A stretch of 64,000 bases of DNA from Diphasiastrum complanatum (Eukaryota > Streptophyta > Lycopodiopsida > Lycopodiales > Lycopodiaceae): assembly GCA_029204225.1 (NCBI GenBank), contig CM055095.1:74573501-74637500 (forward strand), in the 5' to 3' direction. The notes below the pieces were generated by a model. It did no database searches and was not told the origin of the DNA. It saw only the letters and a program-made list of their open reading frames with translations. Position numbers and translations under genes: made by a program. Shown in pieces: positions 11,491 through 23,135 of this stretch. Each line of letters starts with the position of its first letter. The first letter of the stretch is position 1.

Positions 11491-12238
11491 AAGATTGAAT
11501 GGATGTTAGGTTCTCACTAGATTCTAGCATATATCCACCCATGGATGTCATTGTGAATGAAAGCCTATGAGATACACAAAGATCTCTTGATAAAGAGTGA
11601 TCTAAGATAGATTTCTAGCTTTCAAAAAGTTTCTAATCTCGGCCCAATTAATCCTAGTTCAACTTGGATGATGGTAAAATAGATCTACTACAAATATCCT
11701 AGCAAATCACTCCTCCAAAAAATTGATTCTAGTTCAATTTTGTTTGATATTTCACACACACTTAAGATCTAAACAAATCAGCCTTATAGATATGATCTAA
11801 TACTTTAAAATGAATTGCTTCAATGACTCAAATCACTATTTGATCATTAGCATTCAATAGATTGAACCTAGATCTAGACAATGCACTAAAAACCTTGAAT
11901 TTTGGACTAATATGCACTTTTTTTAAAGTCAAAAATACTAATGGAAGTTAATTTGAAGGTTGTTGTACGGTTACACACATGTGGACAGTACTTCCGCAGC
12001 CCACAAATCAATCTTGACGCAAGAACTCGGACTTTCCCAATTTTCAATAAAAGTCTGGTGGCCATTCATGATAACCTTGTTTCTCGACAAATGGATAGAT
12101 GTCGTCATTGAAAACTGGATCCAAAGGTAACACTTGTTGGCATGGATCTTCATAGAATGGTGCAACTATTATCGGTGGTATTGTCGAAGGTTCGCTCAAT
12201 TGGTATGACAGATAGGATAGGGTTGATTGACTGCTTAA

Positions 12239-12772
12239 TCAATCCACGTGTTCATGATATGCTTGAACTTGAAGACTTTGTTCGGCAGTCAAGAGTACCG
12301 CTTGAGTACAAGGTTTTGATACTTGAAGTGTTGGTGCTTGTTGGATGGGTGGCCGTGTCGGGCTTGGATTCCCTAGATTTGGCCCTTTGGACGTTGATGT
12401 AACCATGGTCAGCTTTCCGCTGGAACATGCTGACTTCAGGGTTTGAATACTCATTGTTGATCTCTGCAAAGGGTTGTAATCAACTACCTTGGCCTTGCCT
12501 CTGTCATTGTTCTCCGTAGGAGTCTTCGTGAAAGCACATTTGACTTGTGAATTATAAGGCTTACAAGTTGTGAGTTCAATTGGTAGTACAACGTCCAGGG
12601 ATCGTTGTATCGCATGTTGAATAATTTCTGGTAGTTTCTTTATAAGATCAGTTGTCGCTTGTTGCTTGATTGTCTCCACCAGTTTCATCATGTCTGAATG
12701 TACTTCAATTCTTTTGACGGATGTTTCGGTGCATTTGGAAACCTTTGCAATATCCCTCGATTCAGCAACCAT
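12239..12772 (-). CDS. Unassigned ORF downstream of gypsy gag
   Basis: 177 codons open. It has an amphipathic, coiled-coil-like N-terminal half (TETSVKRIEVHSDMMKLVET, IKQQATTDLIKKLPEIIQ) and a proline/serine/threonine-rich C-terminal half. It lies between the zinc-knuckle motifs at 12.9-13.0 kb and the truncation of the element. No domain is recognised; it could be the remaining gag or gag-protease linker. Confidence 0.4.
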   Translation of the reverse strand: MVAESRDIAKVSKCTETSVKRIEVHSDMMKLVETIKQQATTDLIKKLPEIIQHAIQRSLDVVLPIELTTCKPYNSQVKCAFTKTPTENNDRGKAKVVDYNPLQRSTMSIQTLKSACSSGKLTMVTSTSKGPNLGNPSPTRPPIQQAPTLQVSKPCTQAVLLTAEQSLQVQAYHEHVD

Positions 12773-13411
12773 TACAAAGCTTGGTGGAATTAGGATCTTG
12801 CGTTTGTACCACTAGGTGACTGGATTTTCCTTTTGGCGACTCACATGCATTGCAAAGATGGTTCCGCCATAGTCGATTGTAACGGCAATGGACAATCTAG
12901 GTAGGGATGTCCAATGCCACAATTTGAACATAATGTCGTGAAGGCTGTTGGGTTACTTTGGTGTGGACATCCTGATTTGCGATGTCTTCCGCCACATCCA
13001 TAGCATCGTATCATTGGCAAAATGCCATCGCCTCGGACCTGGATTGCATAAACTGGTATATGCTCTTCATTAGGTCCTTCAGTTAGAAATCAGTTTTGAT
13101 CTGATTCATTAGTATAAGCTCTAAATGTGATGATGTAATTAGTGTACAATTTATTTGGTTTACTGTATATGGTTGTGTCGTGACCCGTTAGGATTTATTG
13201 ATCAAGCACTGATCCCGTAGACGGCTACTTGGGTTAGCCGGGCCACACATAGGAAGAATTAGCCTGTACAGAGTTATTTACAATACTTGCTATACTTGGG
13301 GGCATGTCCCAAGTTTGTCGGTCGAATTTGGCCATATTGGGACCGACCTTAGTTTGACAGGTGGTAGGCCAATTTTAGGACACCTGCCTTTTCATGCAGT
13401 TTCAGAATACT

Positions 13412-14305
13412 CTATATGTACAATGTTTCTTTGTAATCTAATAACTTTTGTTGTGCCATCTTTGAGAGCTTGTGAGGAGTGGCTATGGTGATTGTGTGAT
13501 GTGATCTGCATATTGCACTAGATCCTAACAGAATTTCAACTCCTTCTACATAATATAGTGGAGAACTGTCGTGGGTTTCGGCTCCCACAGATCTTGGCGA
13601 TGCACATGGCGAATGCACAATTGGCACCAATGTTTCACCTATTATCTTCAAAATGGGCCCATCTCTTGAAGATGAATTGCTTGGGTGCGCCATCTGCTCA
13701 ACTCGCTTGCTTGTTGTCAAGGGTGGATCTTGGAACTTTTGATGCTTTTCTGCTACTGCTGGTTTTGTAACACGAAACTTCTTAGTTGGGCAATTGGCAA
13801 TGTGATGGTTCTCGAAGCAATACGAACATTGCCCTCGTTGAAGCAACATTACATTACAAGCAGCGGCACATGCCTTTGGATCATGTCCCAGATCTTGATC
13901 TTGATCTGTTGATTCATGTTGGTCATCATCCCTTCCTGGTGACGCTTGTTCTTCCCTTGTCCCTCCGTTATTTTGCATTAGCGTTGTCAAAATTCTTGAA
14001 CCTCTTATTGATGGTAATCCAGATATTTCATCCAACTCAGATTCTGAGTCAGTATCACGAAAGGCCAACAATGTGGATTCAATCTTCATGGCATCAACAA
14101 GAACTTGCTTCAATGTAGTGTAAGAGGTGAGGTTCTTCATTTGATAGTGAATGTCGCTCCTCAGACGTTGGATAAAGTTCTTGATGATCAGCGATGTTGG
14201 AATTGGTGGATGACAGTCCTTTGCTATGTGATAGATCCAATGAAGGTATGTACAAACTGTCTCCTGACATTGCATGCTAATGCTTGATAGCTGACTAGTC
14301 GACAT
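13412..14305 (-). CDS. Gypsy gag ORF with zinc knuckle
   Basis: 297 codons open. Residues 1-85 resemble the retrotransposon gag capsid region (QETVCTYLHWIYHIAKD, FIQRLRSDIHYQMKNL, A-rich helix before KIESTLLAF). A polar linker with D/E/Q runs follows, then a CCHC knuckle CSYCFENHHIANC. Gag coats element RNA in the particle. The C-terminal part after the knuckle is unassigned and the frame ends at a stop at 13412; further gag-like coding continues in other frames to the left. The true start may lie further upstream than the alternative start codon implied by the frame. Confidence 0.7.
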   Translation of the reverse strand: MSTSQLSSISMQCQETVCTYLHWIYHIAKDCHPPIPTSLIIKNFIQRLRSDIHYQMKNLTSYTTLKQVLVDAMKIESTLLAFRDTDSESELDEISGLPSIRGSRILTTLMQNNGGTREEQASPGRDDDQHESTDQDQDLGHDPKACAAACNVMLLQRGQCSYCFENHHIANCPTKKFRVTKPAVAEKHQKFQDPPLTTSKRVEQMAHPSNSSSRDGPILKIIGETLVPIVHSPCASPRSVGAETHDSSPLYYVEGVEILLGSSAICRSHHTITIATPHKLSKMAQQKLLDYKETLYI

Positions 14306-14460
14306 GTCGTTTGTGGATGAATGGATAGATGAATTTCTATGTAAGCTTGCTCTTCAAGAGATGACTGATGATGCACAGTGTTCCAAATAGTGGTTTTGTT
14401 TGGCTTTGCTTTTTTTTTTTTTTTATAGATTCAAAAAATTGGGGGTTTTGGGGATTCAAA

Positions 14461-14595
14461 AAAAAGTCTAGCAGATTCGGGAATCACAAAAAGTCTAGCA
14501 AGTTCGGGATTCACAAAAAGTCTAGCAGATTGGGGAATCACAAAAAGTCTAGCAAATTCGAGATTCACAAAAAGTCTAGCAGATTTAGGATTCAC
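14461..14595. repeat. 27-bp tandem repeat, five units
   Basis: Five adjoining 27-bp units (AAAAAGTCTAGCAGATTCGG plus 7 bases) run from 14461 to 14595. They alternate between ...GGAATCAC and ...GGATTCAC endings, suggesting a 54-bp higher-order unit. On the minus strand they stay open as a nine-residue repeat of the type SARLFVNPE / LARLFVIPQ, in a 187-codon frame (14994-14431) upstream of gag. Confidence 0.92.
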
Positions 14596-15111
14596 AGATT
14601 TTGGGAGAGCAAAAGATGAGAAAGCAAGGTGTGGGGACAACAAAATGTTGGAAAAGCAAAATTTTGTGGGGAAGTAAGATCTTGGAGAGCAAAAAGTTGA
14701 GAAAGTGGAAAATTTGGGAAAGTATAAAAAATTGGGAAAGTGAAAAAGTGGGAGAGTTAAAAAAAACTTGGGAATGTACAAGTTGGGGAATAAAGAAAAT
14801 TTGGAGCAAACTGGCAAGAAATTGTCATAGACAGTAACTCTGCAAATTAGTTTAAGTGCCTTCAAAATGCAATAACTTTTTGAGCTATTATGATCTAGGT
14901 TCGCCCCTTGGATATGTGATAGAGCAAGATTAGGAGTCTTTAGTGAAGAGGGCAAACTAAGATGGCATTTTTGGAAGTGTGTGAAAATTTTCAAAGCTAT
15001 GCATAGAGACAGACTGGTGGACAGAAAAAAAAATCAACAATGGTGAGCAGAAAATGGAGAGTAGAGAAATGCCCAAAAAGCTATAATAGTGAGAGGAAGA
15101 GCCATTTGTCT

Positions 15112-15128
15112 CCCCGGTGACGGCGCCA
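15112..15128 (-). promoter_or_regulatory. Primer-binding site, TGGCGCCGTCACCGGGG type
   Basis: Minus strand reads TGGCGCCGTCACCGGGG one base inside the LTR edge. It resembles the TGGCGCCGTTGCC sites, complementary to a plant tRNA 3' end, that prime many plant gypsy elements. It fixes the orientation of this element as minus. Confidence 0.75.
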
Positions 15129-15129
15129 A

Positions 15130-15868
<739 letters not shown>

Positions 15869-16069
15869 TTCGTGTAGCGTTTGGGTTTACTATAGGAGCC
15901 TTTTGTCGACTTTAGAATATTCCATGTCATTCCTAGACTCGGGCACCAAATACATTGATCGATCAGCTCCAACTTCTCCAAGTCGTACAGATGTATATAT
16001 AGTTGTCAGAAGATCTTTTTATTATTCTGATTACAGTTTAAAGGATCATTAATAGCCCTTGTACTTGAT

Positions 16070-16650
16070 CCGTAAATCGGTTATTGGTGCATCGTGAAGA
16101 TGTGAAGAGGTACAACAAAAGAATCTCTTTCGTACGCGTCGGGAGCATGAAATTGTGATACCGTTGCCACCGTAGTCTGACCGCAGTAGCGTGAAGCTAG
16201 ACGTCATAAGGCCCGTAGGCTAGAATGTTGCGGACTCTTTCCGTTGGTGACCGTAAGTGCTAACTTACGATGTCTGTGGTGCCTTCGTTTGTGACCTTCG
16301 GTTTGCAATCGCAATGGAACGTAGTTTGGACATTGCGGTTCACTTCGTTCAGACCGTAGGGAAGACATTGCAGTGTCTTGTGATTCTTCTATCGTAAGAA
16401 GCCGTAGGCGAGACTCTGCGGTTGGCGGTGAGTCTTCACTAATGACTGCAATCGTGGTAGCTTACGGTTCCGTAGGTGGTCTCTTTTGTAAGCAATTGTA
16501 GGCAAGATATTGCGGTTCACTTTGTTCAAACTGTAAGAAAGACTTTACGGTTTACTTCAGATTCTTTTGTAAGTGACCATAGGGAAGACTTTGCTGGTTT
16601 GTTCACTTCGTTTAGATCGTAGGGAGGACTTTGCGGTTCTGCCTGTTTGG
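16070..16650. repeat. Field of dispersed CCGTAGG / TTGCGGTT motifs
   Basis: About 580 bp in which CCGTAGG, GTAGGG, GACTTTGCGGTT, CACTTCGTT and CGTAAG words recur every 20-60 bp in variable order, e.g. CCGTAGGGAAGACATTGC, CCGTAGGCGAGACTCTGCGG, CGTAGGGAGGACTTTGCGG. Many variants differ at CpG (TGCGG to TTGCTGG, GTAGGC to GTAAGA). There is no open frame of note. It is a diverged repeat field, not a clean tandem satellite. Confidence 0.8.
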
Positions 16651-16976
16651 ATACTACGTGTGTTTTTGCAACTTGAGAGAGGAATTTTCCTAAAGAAATG
16701 AAGGGGGTAAAAGGATGAGTAGGAGTAAGATTAAACTCCAACACCTTGCACCTCATTTCCAATATTATCAACTTCGAGAAATGAGATGAGGGAGAGTTAT
16801 TAGTGGCCTTGACTAGAGTAAAAAACTACTTGTGCGTTTTTGCTTTGACTACAAAGTTTTTTTAATCAAATAAAATGGTGTGCAAGTAATGACAAAATCA
16901 TCAAAGGTTTTTACTGAGGAAGTATGTAAGAAGATAATATGTTATTGATGCTATCCCTCAGATCATGTTGTTGTCC

Positions 16977-17094
16977 CTAAACAACGAAAATGCTTCTTGG
17001 TTTCCAAAGGGAGGCTCGAACCTGGGACCAAAGAAACTTTGGATGCCAAGCCAACCAACTGAGCCAACCCCGTTGGGTCTAAACAACGAAAATG
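16977..17094 (-). mobile_element. tRNA-derived SINE-like insertion with 16-bp target duplication
   Basis: Insert 16993-17078 (86 bp) is flanked by perfect 16-bp direct repeats CTAAACAACGAAAATG at 16977-16992 and 17079-17094. Read on the minus strand it has an A-box TGGCTCAGTTGG (17066-17055) and, 32 bp later, a B-box GGTTCGAGCC (17022-17013), the internal Pol III promoter layout of a tRNA. It ends GAAACCAAGAAG without a poly(A) tail. Known: target duplications of 10-20 bp mark LINE-driven retroposition. A true tRNA gene is unlikely: acceptor stem ends do not pair well. Confidence 0.82.
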
Positions 17095-17645
17095 GAGAGA
17101 GAGGGTGAACAATGACTCAATTCAGATGAAATATACCAGCAATTAGACTTAACGAAGATGCATACCCACCCTCTGATTTTAAGGGAGATGATTCTCTCAT
17201 TGCAGTTGTGAGCGAAAGCTCATACTCACTCGTAACACCAAGTGCTCAAATTTTATTTGTACGTGAATATGCTTGTCACAATTCTTAAGTGGACAACCAA
17301 TAAAAAGTAGACACATAGTACATAAATTTTTTTATGGAATGTGCATGTGAACATCCAATGCCAAGCTGTCACATAGCACCCCCGAGGAAAATGTGCACGT
17401 GCAATGTGCACCATGTGCTACGTGGTACCCTAGTACCCCTTCGTTGGACATTGGCATGCACATTTCATTAAAATAAAAATAAAGTAAAAAATAAAAAAGT
17501 TTAAAAAGTTTGTGTAAAAAGTGAGAGAAAACTAGAAAACAAAATCCAACAATTAACAAAAAAGTAAAAACTGCGAATTATTCTTTTTTCAAAGCAGTCG
17601 GGCCCTCTCAACGACGTCATTCTTGTTGGTGGCCGGTTCAATTCA

Positions 17646-17646
17646 T

Positions 17647-17702
<56 letters not shown>
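17646..17702. repeat. (CT)n microsatellite upstream of the NPF start
   Basis: Pure CT run of about 57 bp ending 54 bp before the NPF start codon, so probably in its 5' leader or core promoter. CT-rich leaders are common in plant genes. Confidence 0.95.
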
Positions 17703-17705
<3 letters not shown>

Positions 17706-17756
17706 CCTGCTGAATTAAGTATCCATGTTTTGTTAGATTGCAGATGCGTAGTAGCG

Positions 17757-20700
17757 ATGGCGGATTGGAATGCGACAGTGGAGCAACAGACTGTAGATGA
17801 ACGAGAAGGGACTAGTACTGTGGAATTGAAGTCAGGAGGAGCAGCAGCAGGTGATAAGGATGGATCATCATGGGTCGACCTTCGTGGGAGACCTGTTTCA
17901 AAGGCCACCACTGGTGGCTGGAAAGCATGCATTTTCATCATTGGTATACTATACCATCTTCACCAGACAAGGCAATTCTTAATAATCTGGGTCGGTAGTT
18001 AAGTGGATGATGTAAAACAAACGAGAATTTGAGCTTTTGATACGTTTCCGTTTTTGTGGAGTCCGATGCGTAGCAACTGCTAACAGCTAGATCATGCAGT
18101 ATAGCTTAGTATGGTGAGTGCGTAGAGTGAGAGTAGCTTGGTTCTTTCTCTCAGGGGCATCTACACTTTACTCTCGCATTACATCTATAGTCCTTCCCTC
18201 GATAATTTGCCTTGAACCTGCTGGAAACTGATTTGATAGGATAGTAAAGTTCCATCCAGTACAGCCCGACTACCAGCAATGTAGACTTGTAAAGCACAGA
18301 GCTTACAAGTTTTACAGGTGAAAACCAGATTGGAAGCTTGTAGGCAGCACATTGCTTGTGAGAATTGCATTTATTTCATAGGCTTAAAACTAGCAAAGTC
18401 AGGCTTGTTTCCATCTTTTCATACATTGTCAATGTTGCCTTCATAAATTTTGAGCTTCCCCTTCCCAAAGTTCTGTGATTTAGTTGACCTTTTACTGAAG
18501 GTTTATGAAGAGATCCCTCGCCGAGGTGCCTACTTTTGGCTTGAGTTCTGCTCGTGTTTCTCCTTGCCAAGCATCTCATCAAACCATGGGTTCCACCAGA
18601 GGGAACAAGTTCCCATGGTGAACAGCATTGTAGCTTTGTTTTGATCCACACGAGCACAGCTGAAACTGATTGAGATGCTTGTTATTTCAACTTTCATTGT
18701 GGCATGTTTGTTTGTGGTGCAGTTGGTTTCACCATTCAATACATAAACAACGCGGTTTTGGGATCACCTTAGATGGTTGTTTGTTACAGGTGGTGAGATT
18801 AGCGAGAGATTGACATATTTTGGAATCTCATCAAACCTGATCACTTATCTCACAACAGTGCTCCATGAAAACACGGCTGCAGCAGCTAAGAGCGTTAATA
18901 ATTGGTCTGGAGTCACAACCATAACTCCTTTGCTGGGTGGTTTTATAGCCGATGCATATTTGGGACGGTACTGGACGATAATGATAGTGACTGGAGTGTA
19001 TTTCCTGGTGAGTGTGCACCGGAATTCCTGCTTTTCCGTGAAAAGAAATTCCTTCCAGCTGAATTCTCCGTCTACCACGTCATAAAAAGAGTCACTGGTT
19101 GTTGCCGAATCTAAATTTATTCTTTTTTCCATGCAACAGGGTTCTCTCTTTTTGACTTTATCGGTCTCAGTATCAGGTCTTAAGCCTCCTAGATGCATAC
19201 CTACAGGATCTCCTTGTCCAAAGCCAAGAGCCCAACAAGTTGGATTTTTCTATTTCTCCCTGTATCTGATATCCCTTGGCACTGGTGGCTTGAAGCCCAA
19301 TTTAGAAGCCTTAGGGGCTGATCAATTTGATGAACAGAACCCTGCAGAGAAACTAGCAAAAACCTCTTTCTTTAATTGGTGGTATTTTGGCCTTGTCATT
19401 GGCGGAACGGTTTCGTCGACAGTGATTGTATATATCCAAGATAACGTTGGATGGGGCTGGGGTTTTGGAGTCCCTACAGTAGCAATCGCAGTTGCTTTCG
19501 CTTCCTTCTGCATAGGGACTCCAGTTTATCGGCATAAGCCACCATCAGGTAGCGCTTTGACTAGCGTGGCACAGGTGTTGGTTGCATCTGCTCGGAAGTG
19601 GAATATATCTGTGCCTGCTGACAAGGATGAGCTTTATGAACTTGAGAACAAGAATGCAGCGCAAGCTCGGGGGAGGAGGCGTCTTCTGCACACAGATGAA
19701 TTTCTGTGAGTTTATTTTTAGATTGACTATTCAAACTATGGGACTGAAGGATAAGCAAAAGTATCGTGCGTCACAACCTATAGAGGTGCCAGAAAGAGTA
19801 GAATGCTTTGTCAGCATTGGCTTGAAAAAGTATTGCACCTGAATATACCACGACAGTCATATTAGCGCATAATGAGGGTCTGATACAAGCTGCAATACTT
19901 CTGGGCTGACAAATATCTTGCTTCAGTCATATAACTGACTTTAAGTGTGGTTAGAAAGACGTGTTAGCTTCTTTCCCAAGATCTAGGGCTGATTTGTAAA
20001 AACTTGAGCTTCAGAGATATGAATAAAGTATACTGCCAACAAGAGGTGCAACACATCTAGAGTGGTGGTTCTTCCGTCCACCACGTACTTCTGCGAAAGC
20101 ATATCTCAAACGAGTTTCAATCTTAGCAATGCTTTAAACTCAACAGAACTAACTGTTCTATAAAACACAGGGAAAACCTGAACTAAACTATATGCTTGTA
20201 GAACGAAAGATGGAAGTAGTTTTTTTAGTTAGTATAATTTTGATTTGGGGTTCTTGATAGTTATTTGTAATGTACATACGATGTACAATATTGCAAATAA
20301 ACTTCAAACTTTCGCATATGCTTTTGATCATTGGCACATGAATACATGACAGATTTGGCCCCTTCCTTTGTAAAATTGCTGATTGGTGTCATCTTTTTGT
20401 AGGGTACATGCCGCCTTATGAGATATGACCAATAAATCAATATTCCTCTATTTCACTTTTGGGTTTCTCTGCAGGTTTCTTGATAAAGCAGCAGCAGTCC
20501 GTCTCCATGAGGATGCTGGTGCAGATACGTATAATCCATGGAGACTTTGTACTGTCACTCAAGTTGAGGAGGTCAAGCTAGTCCTTAGGGTTATGCCTAT
20601 TTGGACAACAAGCTTGGTGTATGGAATCATTAATGCACAGACAGGGACGTTCTTTATAAAACAGGGTGCAACACTTGACAATAGAATGGGGCCTCATTTC

Positions 20701-21420
20701 AAACTTCCTCCAGCATCGATGCAAAATGTATTGGGTATTGTTATTCTCGTGTTTCTACCTATGTATGATCGTTTTCTGGTACCGTTCCTTCGGCGATTTT
20801 CAAGAAATGCTCGCGGGATCTCATTGCTTCAAAGGTTAGGCATTGGGTTGTTCTTCTCATTAACGAGCATGGTAGCTGCAGCCTTAACAGAAAGCAAGCG
20901 CCTCAAGGTAGCTAGACAACATGGGTTGCTTGACAAGCCATTCAGCAAATTGCCCATGAGTATATTTCAGCTGTCTCCACAGTATGCACTGTTTGGTTTT
21001 GCAGATGTCTTCTTCATTGTAGGACTGCAAGAGTTTTTCTATGATCAGATGCCTGATACAATGAGAAGTATGGCCCTTGCACTGTATCTCAGCACCATTG
21101 GAGTAGGAAGCTTTCTCAGCAGTTTATGCATTACAGTTGTTAACAAGCTGTCGGATCATGGGAATCATACTGGCTGGATATCTAGCAATCTTAACAAGTC
21201 TCATTTGGATTTTTTCTACTGGTTTCTAGTAGTATTGAGCTTCATCAACCTTGGCCTGTTTTTCCTTTTCTCTCGCTGGTACAAGTACAAACAGGAAATT
21301 CATGCACCTGAAAGTGCTTCTATAGAGCTTGACATGCCAAGAAAATCTGATACAGAGCAGATTCAGAAAGAAATGCTCAGCAGCTACAAATCCAAACCAG
21401 TAAATCTTAGGGCAGGTTAA
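17757..21420 (+). CDS. NPF (NRT1/PTR family) transporter, four exons
   Basis: Plasma- or endomembrane proton-coupled transporter family for nitrate, peptides and other solutes. Exons by GT-AG sites: 17757-17943, 18790-19007, 19140-19705, 20475-21420; summed length 1917 nt, 638 residues, frame kept across all joins. ATG 17757 (MADWNATVEQQ) chosen because it is the first in-frame ATG giving the usual acidic N-tail. Seen: GGWKACIFIIG, proton-coupling ExxER motif as GEISERLTYFGISSNLITYL, WSGVTTITPLLGGFIADAYL, YLISLGTGGLKPNLEALGAD, DEFLFLDKAAAVR, QLSPQYALFGFADVFFIVGL and QEFFYDQMPDTMRSMALAL, all family hallmarks. About 12 membrane helices expected with a charged central loop. Resembles the NPF5-like group most, with low certainty; substrate unknown. 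No stops or frame breaks, so likely functional. Confidence 0.95.
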
Positions 21421-21839
21421 ACATCAAATGATCCAGCTTTGTGTACACTATTACGCTGTTCGTGTGTTGATGATACAACACTGCTATCTATGGTAGTTAT
21501 ATGAATAGAGTAATTGGCAGGCATATAATGGCTTATCCTTCTTGTTAGCAATTTAGTACTTATGCTTATAAAATGAGTGTATTTAGTGAATATGTTTCCC
21601 AAAGAAATTCACCAATGCTAAAATTTCCTACCTTATGGAGTACATCTTAAACTGGAATATTTCCAGCCATGATCAACCGTGTGCCCAAAAACTTGATCCT
21701 TTTCTGGACGTATGTGCTTGGGTAATGGCCATGGAGAGCTCAATTACCCCATTTAATTAGGACATTTTCAATCAGTTAATGTCTAGAAAATTAACATTGC
21801 TCATTCAGTTAGTACACTTAGCCAATATATGTCGAATCC

Positions 21840-22350
21840 AGACTTAATTATTGTAAAGCTCTACTAAGAGTTCTTCGATATTTAAGTCGACAGAAAATTA
21901 TTGCATTTATTATGGTGGAAATTCGAATACCAAGGTTAATCTTCTTGAAGGTTTTATAGGTGCAGATTGGGTTGGAGATGTTGACACGAGAAAGTCAAGA
22001 AGCGAAATTTGACTACATTATTTTTGACAGAGGTCAAACACATTGTTGATACACATGCTACAAATGAAGTTATCTAGTTAAGGCATCTATTTTCCTACAT
22101 TAATCTTAGTCATTTACAAGCTACTTCCATCTTTTGCGACAATGAGAGTACAATTGCTTTATCTATTAATCCCAAGTCTCATTCCTCGAAGCTAGCACAT
22201 TGAGATAAAGTACCCTTTTGTCAAAGACAAAGTACTCGACATGGAGATCATTTTAATTTTTTGCAAATCAGAGTTCATGGCAGTGGATATATTTATAAAG
22301 GCATTGTCATTCGACAATCATTGTAGTGGATTTCTTTCCTTGCCTAACTT
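21840..22350 (+). pseudogene. Decayed copia RNase H / C-terminal fragment
   Basis: Plus-strand frames, broken by stops, give VLRYL, GADWVGDVDTRKSRSEI (RNase H core region) and a later EIKYPFVKDKV and VDIFIKALSF, which match the copia tail ARTKHIEI..FVR..V and ADIFTKAL. The pieces are in the right order and spacing. No intact frame. It lies just outside the left LTR of the gypsy element and a copia-type polypurine tract lies just outside the right LTR (31919-31927), so the gypsy may have landed in this copia. Confidence 0.7.
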
Positions 22351-22658
22351 GAATCCAAGATCTAGTCAATCTAGCATCAAGGAGACGGAGTTAGTTGTCA
22401 CGCGTAGGTTCATTCCCATGAGAGCGATAGTTAAGTTCAGATTTCAACATGAATGGAGGATTCACATCTATCTCTACATCCATTAACCCTACTCTTTAAC
22501 ACTACACATCCCTTAACACTTACAATCCCTTAACACTACACATCCACAACAGAGATAGCTTACTCTTTCTCTCTCTCCCTTTCTCTCTCATAAAAAGTAT
22601 AATAACATACAATTACAATAACACTCAGATCCAACAATTAGCAAAATCCAAATAAGCA

Positions 22659-23085
22659 TGAGAGATGGAGGAAAAGTGATAGAGAGCAAGGACATTCATC
22701 AATCCATTTATGAAGAGAACCAATCTGCTTTATTGAAATGAGGAAATGAACATGAGGAGCAACTCGAGTTGGTGTTATAGTAGAGAGGAGGACCCTGGCC
22801 TCTGAATCCTATTGGTCCAATCTGGCCTCTCTTTTTATTCAAATCTAAAAAAGTGTGGGAACCATCAAAATTGGAGGGAAACCCAACTTTATTCACTAAC
22901 TTAACATTTAGGCCTTGCGACATTAAAAGTTCCGCAAAAAGGCCTAAAGTTCTTTTATTAACTTTTAACTAATCAATTAAATAACTGTGTGATCATCGGG
23001 TTGGACTTACACACGCAAGGTGCCGAATCTCTCTCACTTATTAACTAGGGTTAGGGTTGCCTTGAGATCCGCAAACCCTCCAACA
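22659..23085 (-). repeat. 3' LTR of the gypsy element
   Basis: Matches 31425-31856 along its whole length with scattered substitutions and small indels, e.g. GAGTTGGTGTTATAG against GAGTTGGTCCCTTCTTATAG. TG...CA termini on the minus strand. Confidence 0.92.
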
Positions 23086-23102
23086 GTATCCCCCACCAAA
23101 AC
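23086..23102 (-). promoter_or_regulatory. Candidate polypurine tract
   Basis: Minus strand reads TTTTGGTGGGGGATAC immediately before the 3' LTR start TGTTGG. It is purine-rich and in the place where plus-strand DNA synthesis is primed in LTR elements. Confidence 0.65.
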
Positions 23103-23135
23103 TGGTGGTGGTCCCACGACACCTGCAATATGCAG

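Larger units (their letters stand above)
8210..11960 (-). mobile_element. Ty1/copia element body (gag-pol), no LTRs seen
   Basis: Minus-strand order is gag zinc knuckle, protease, integrase (11490-9787), RT start (9839-9195), RT end and RNase H (9095-8406) and a C-terminal RNase H tail (about 8412-8290). This is the copia order, integrase before RT. It has several frame breaks, a truncated gag 5' end and an internal RNase H deletion. No LTR pair, primer-binding site or target duplication could be located, so its outer limits are approximate. Confidence 0.85.
12000..15129 (-). mobile_element. Ty3/gypsy leader and gag region, truncated downstream
   Basis: Read on the minus strand from the LTR at 15130-15868: primer-binding site, a roughly 800-bp leader with 27-bp repeats, then gag (14305-13412) and further gag-like coding to about 12100. 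No protease, RT or integrase follows; copia DNA begins near 11960. Two more zinc-knuckle-like motifs lie at about 13010-12905 (CYGCGGRHRKSGC and CSNCGIGHPYLDC). Inference: the 5' third of a gypsy element, cut by rearrangement. Confidence 0.75.

Noticed and set aside
16993-17078. Functional tRNA gene
   Set aside because: A and B boxes are present, but the acceptor ends do not pair and the unit is flanked by a 16-bp target duplication, so a SINE-like insertion is a better reading.
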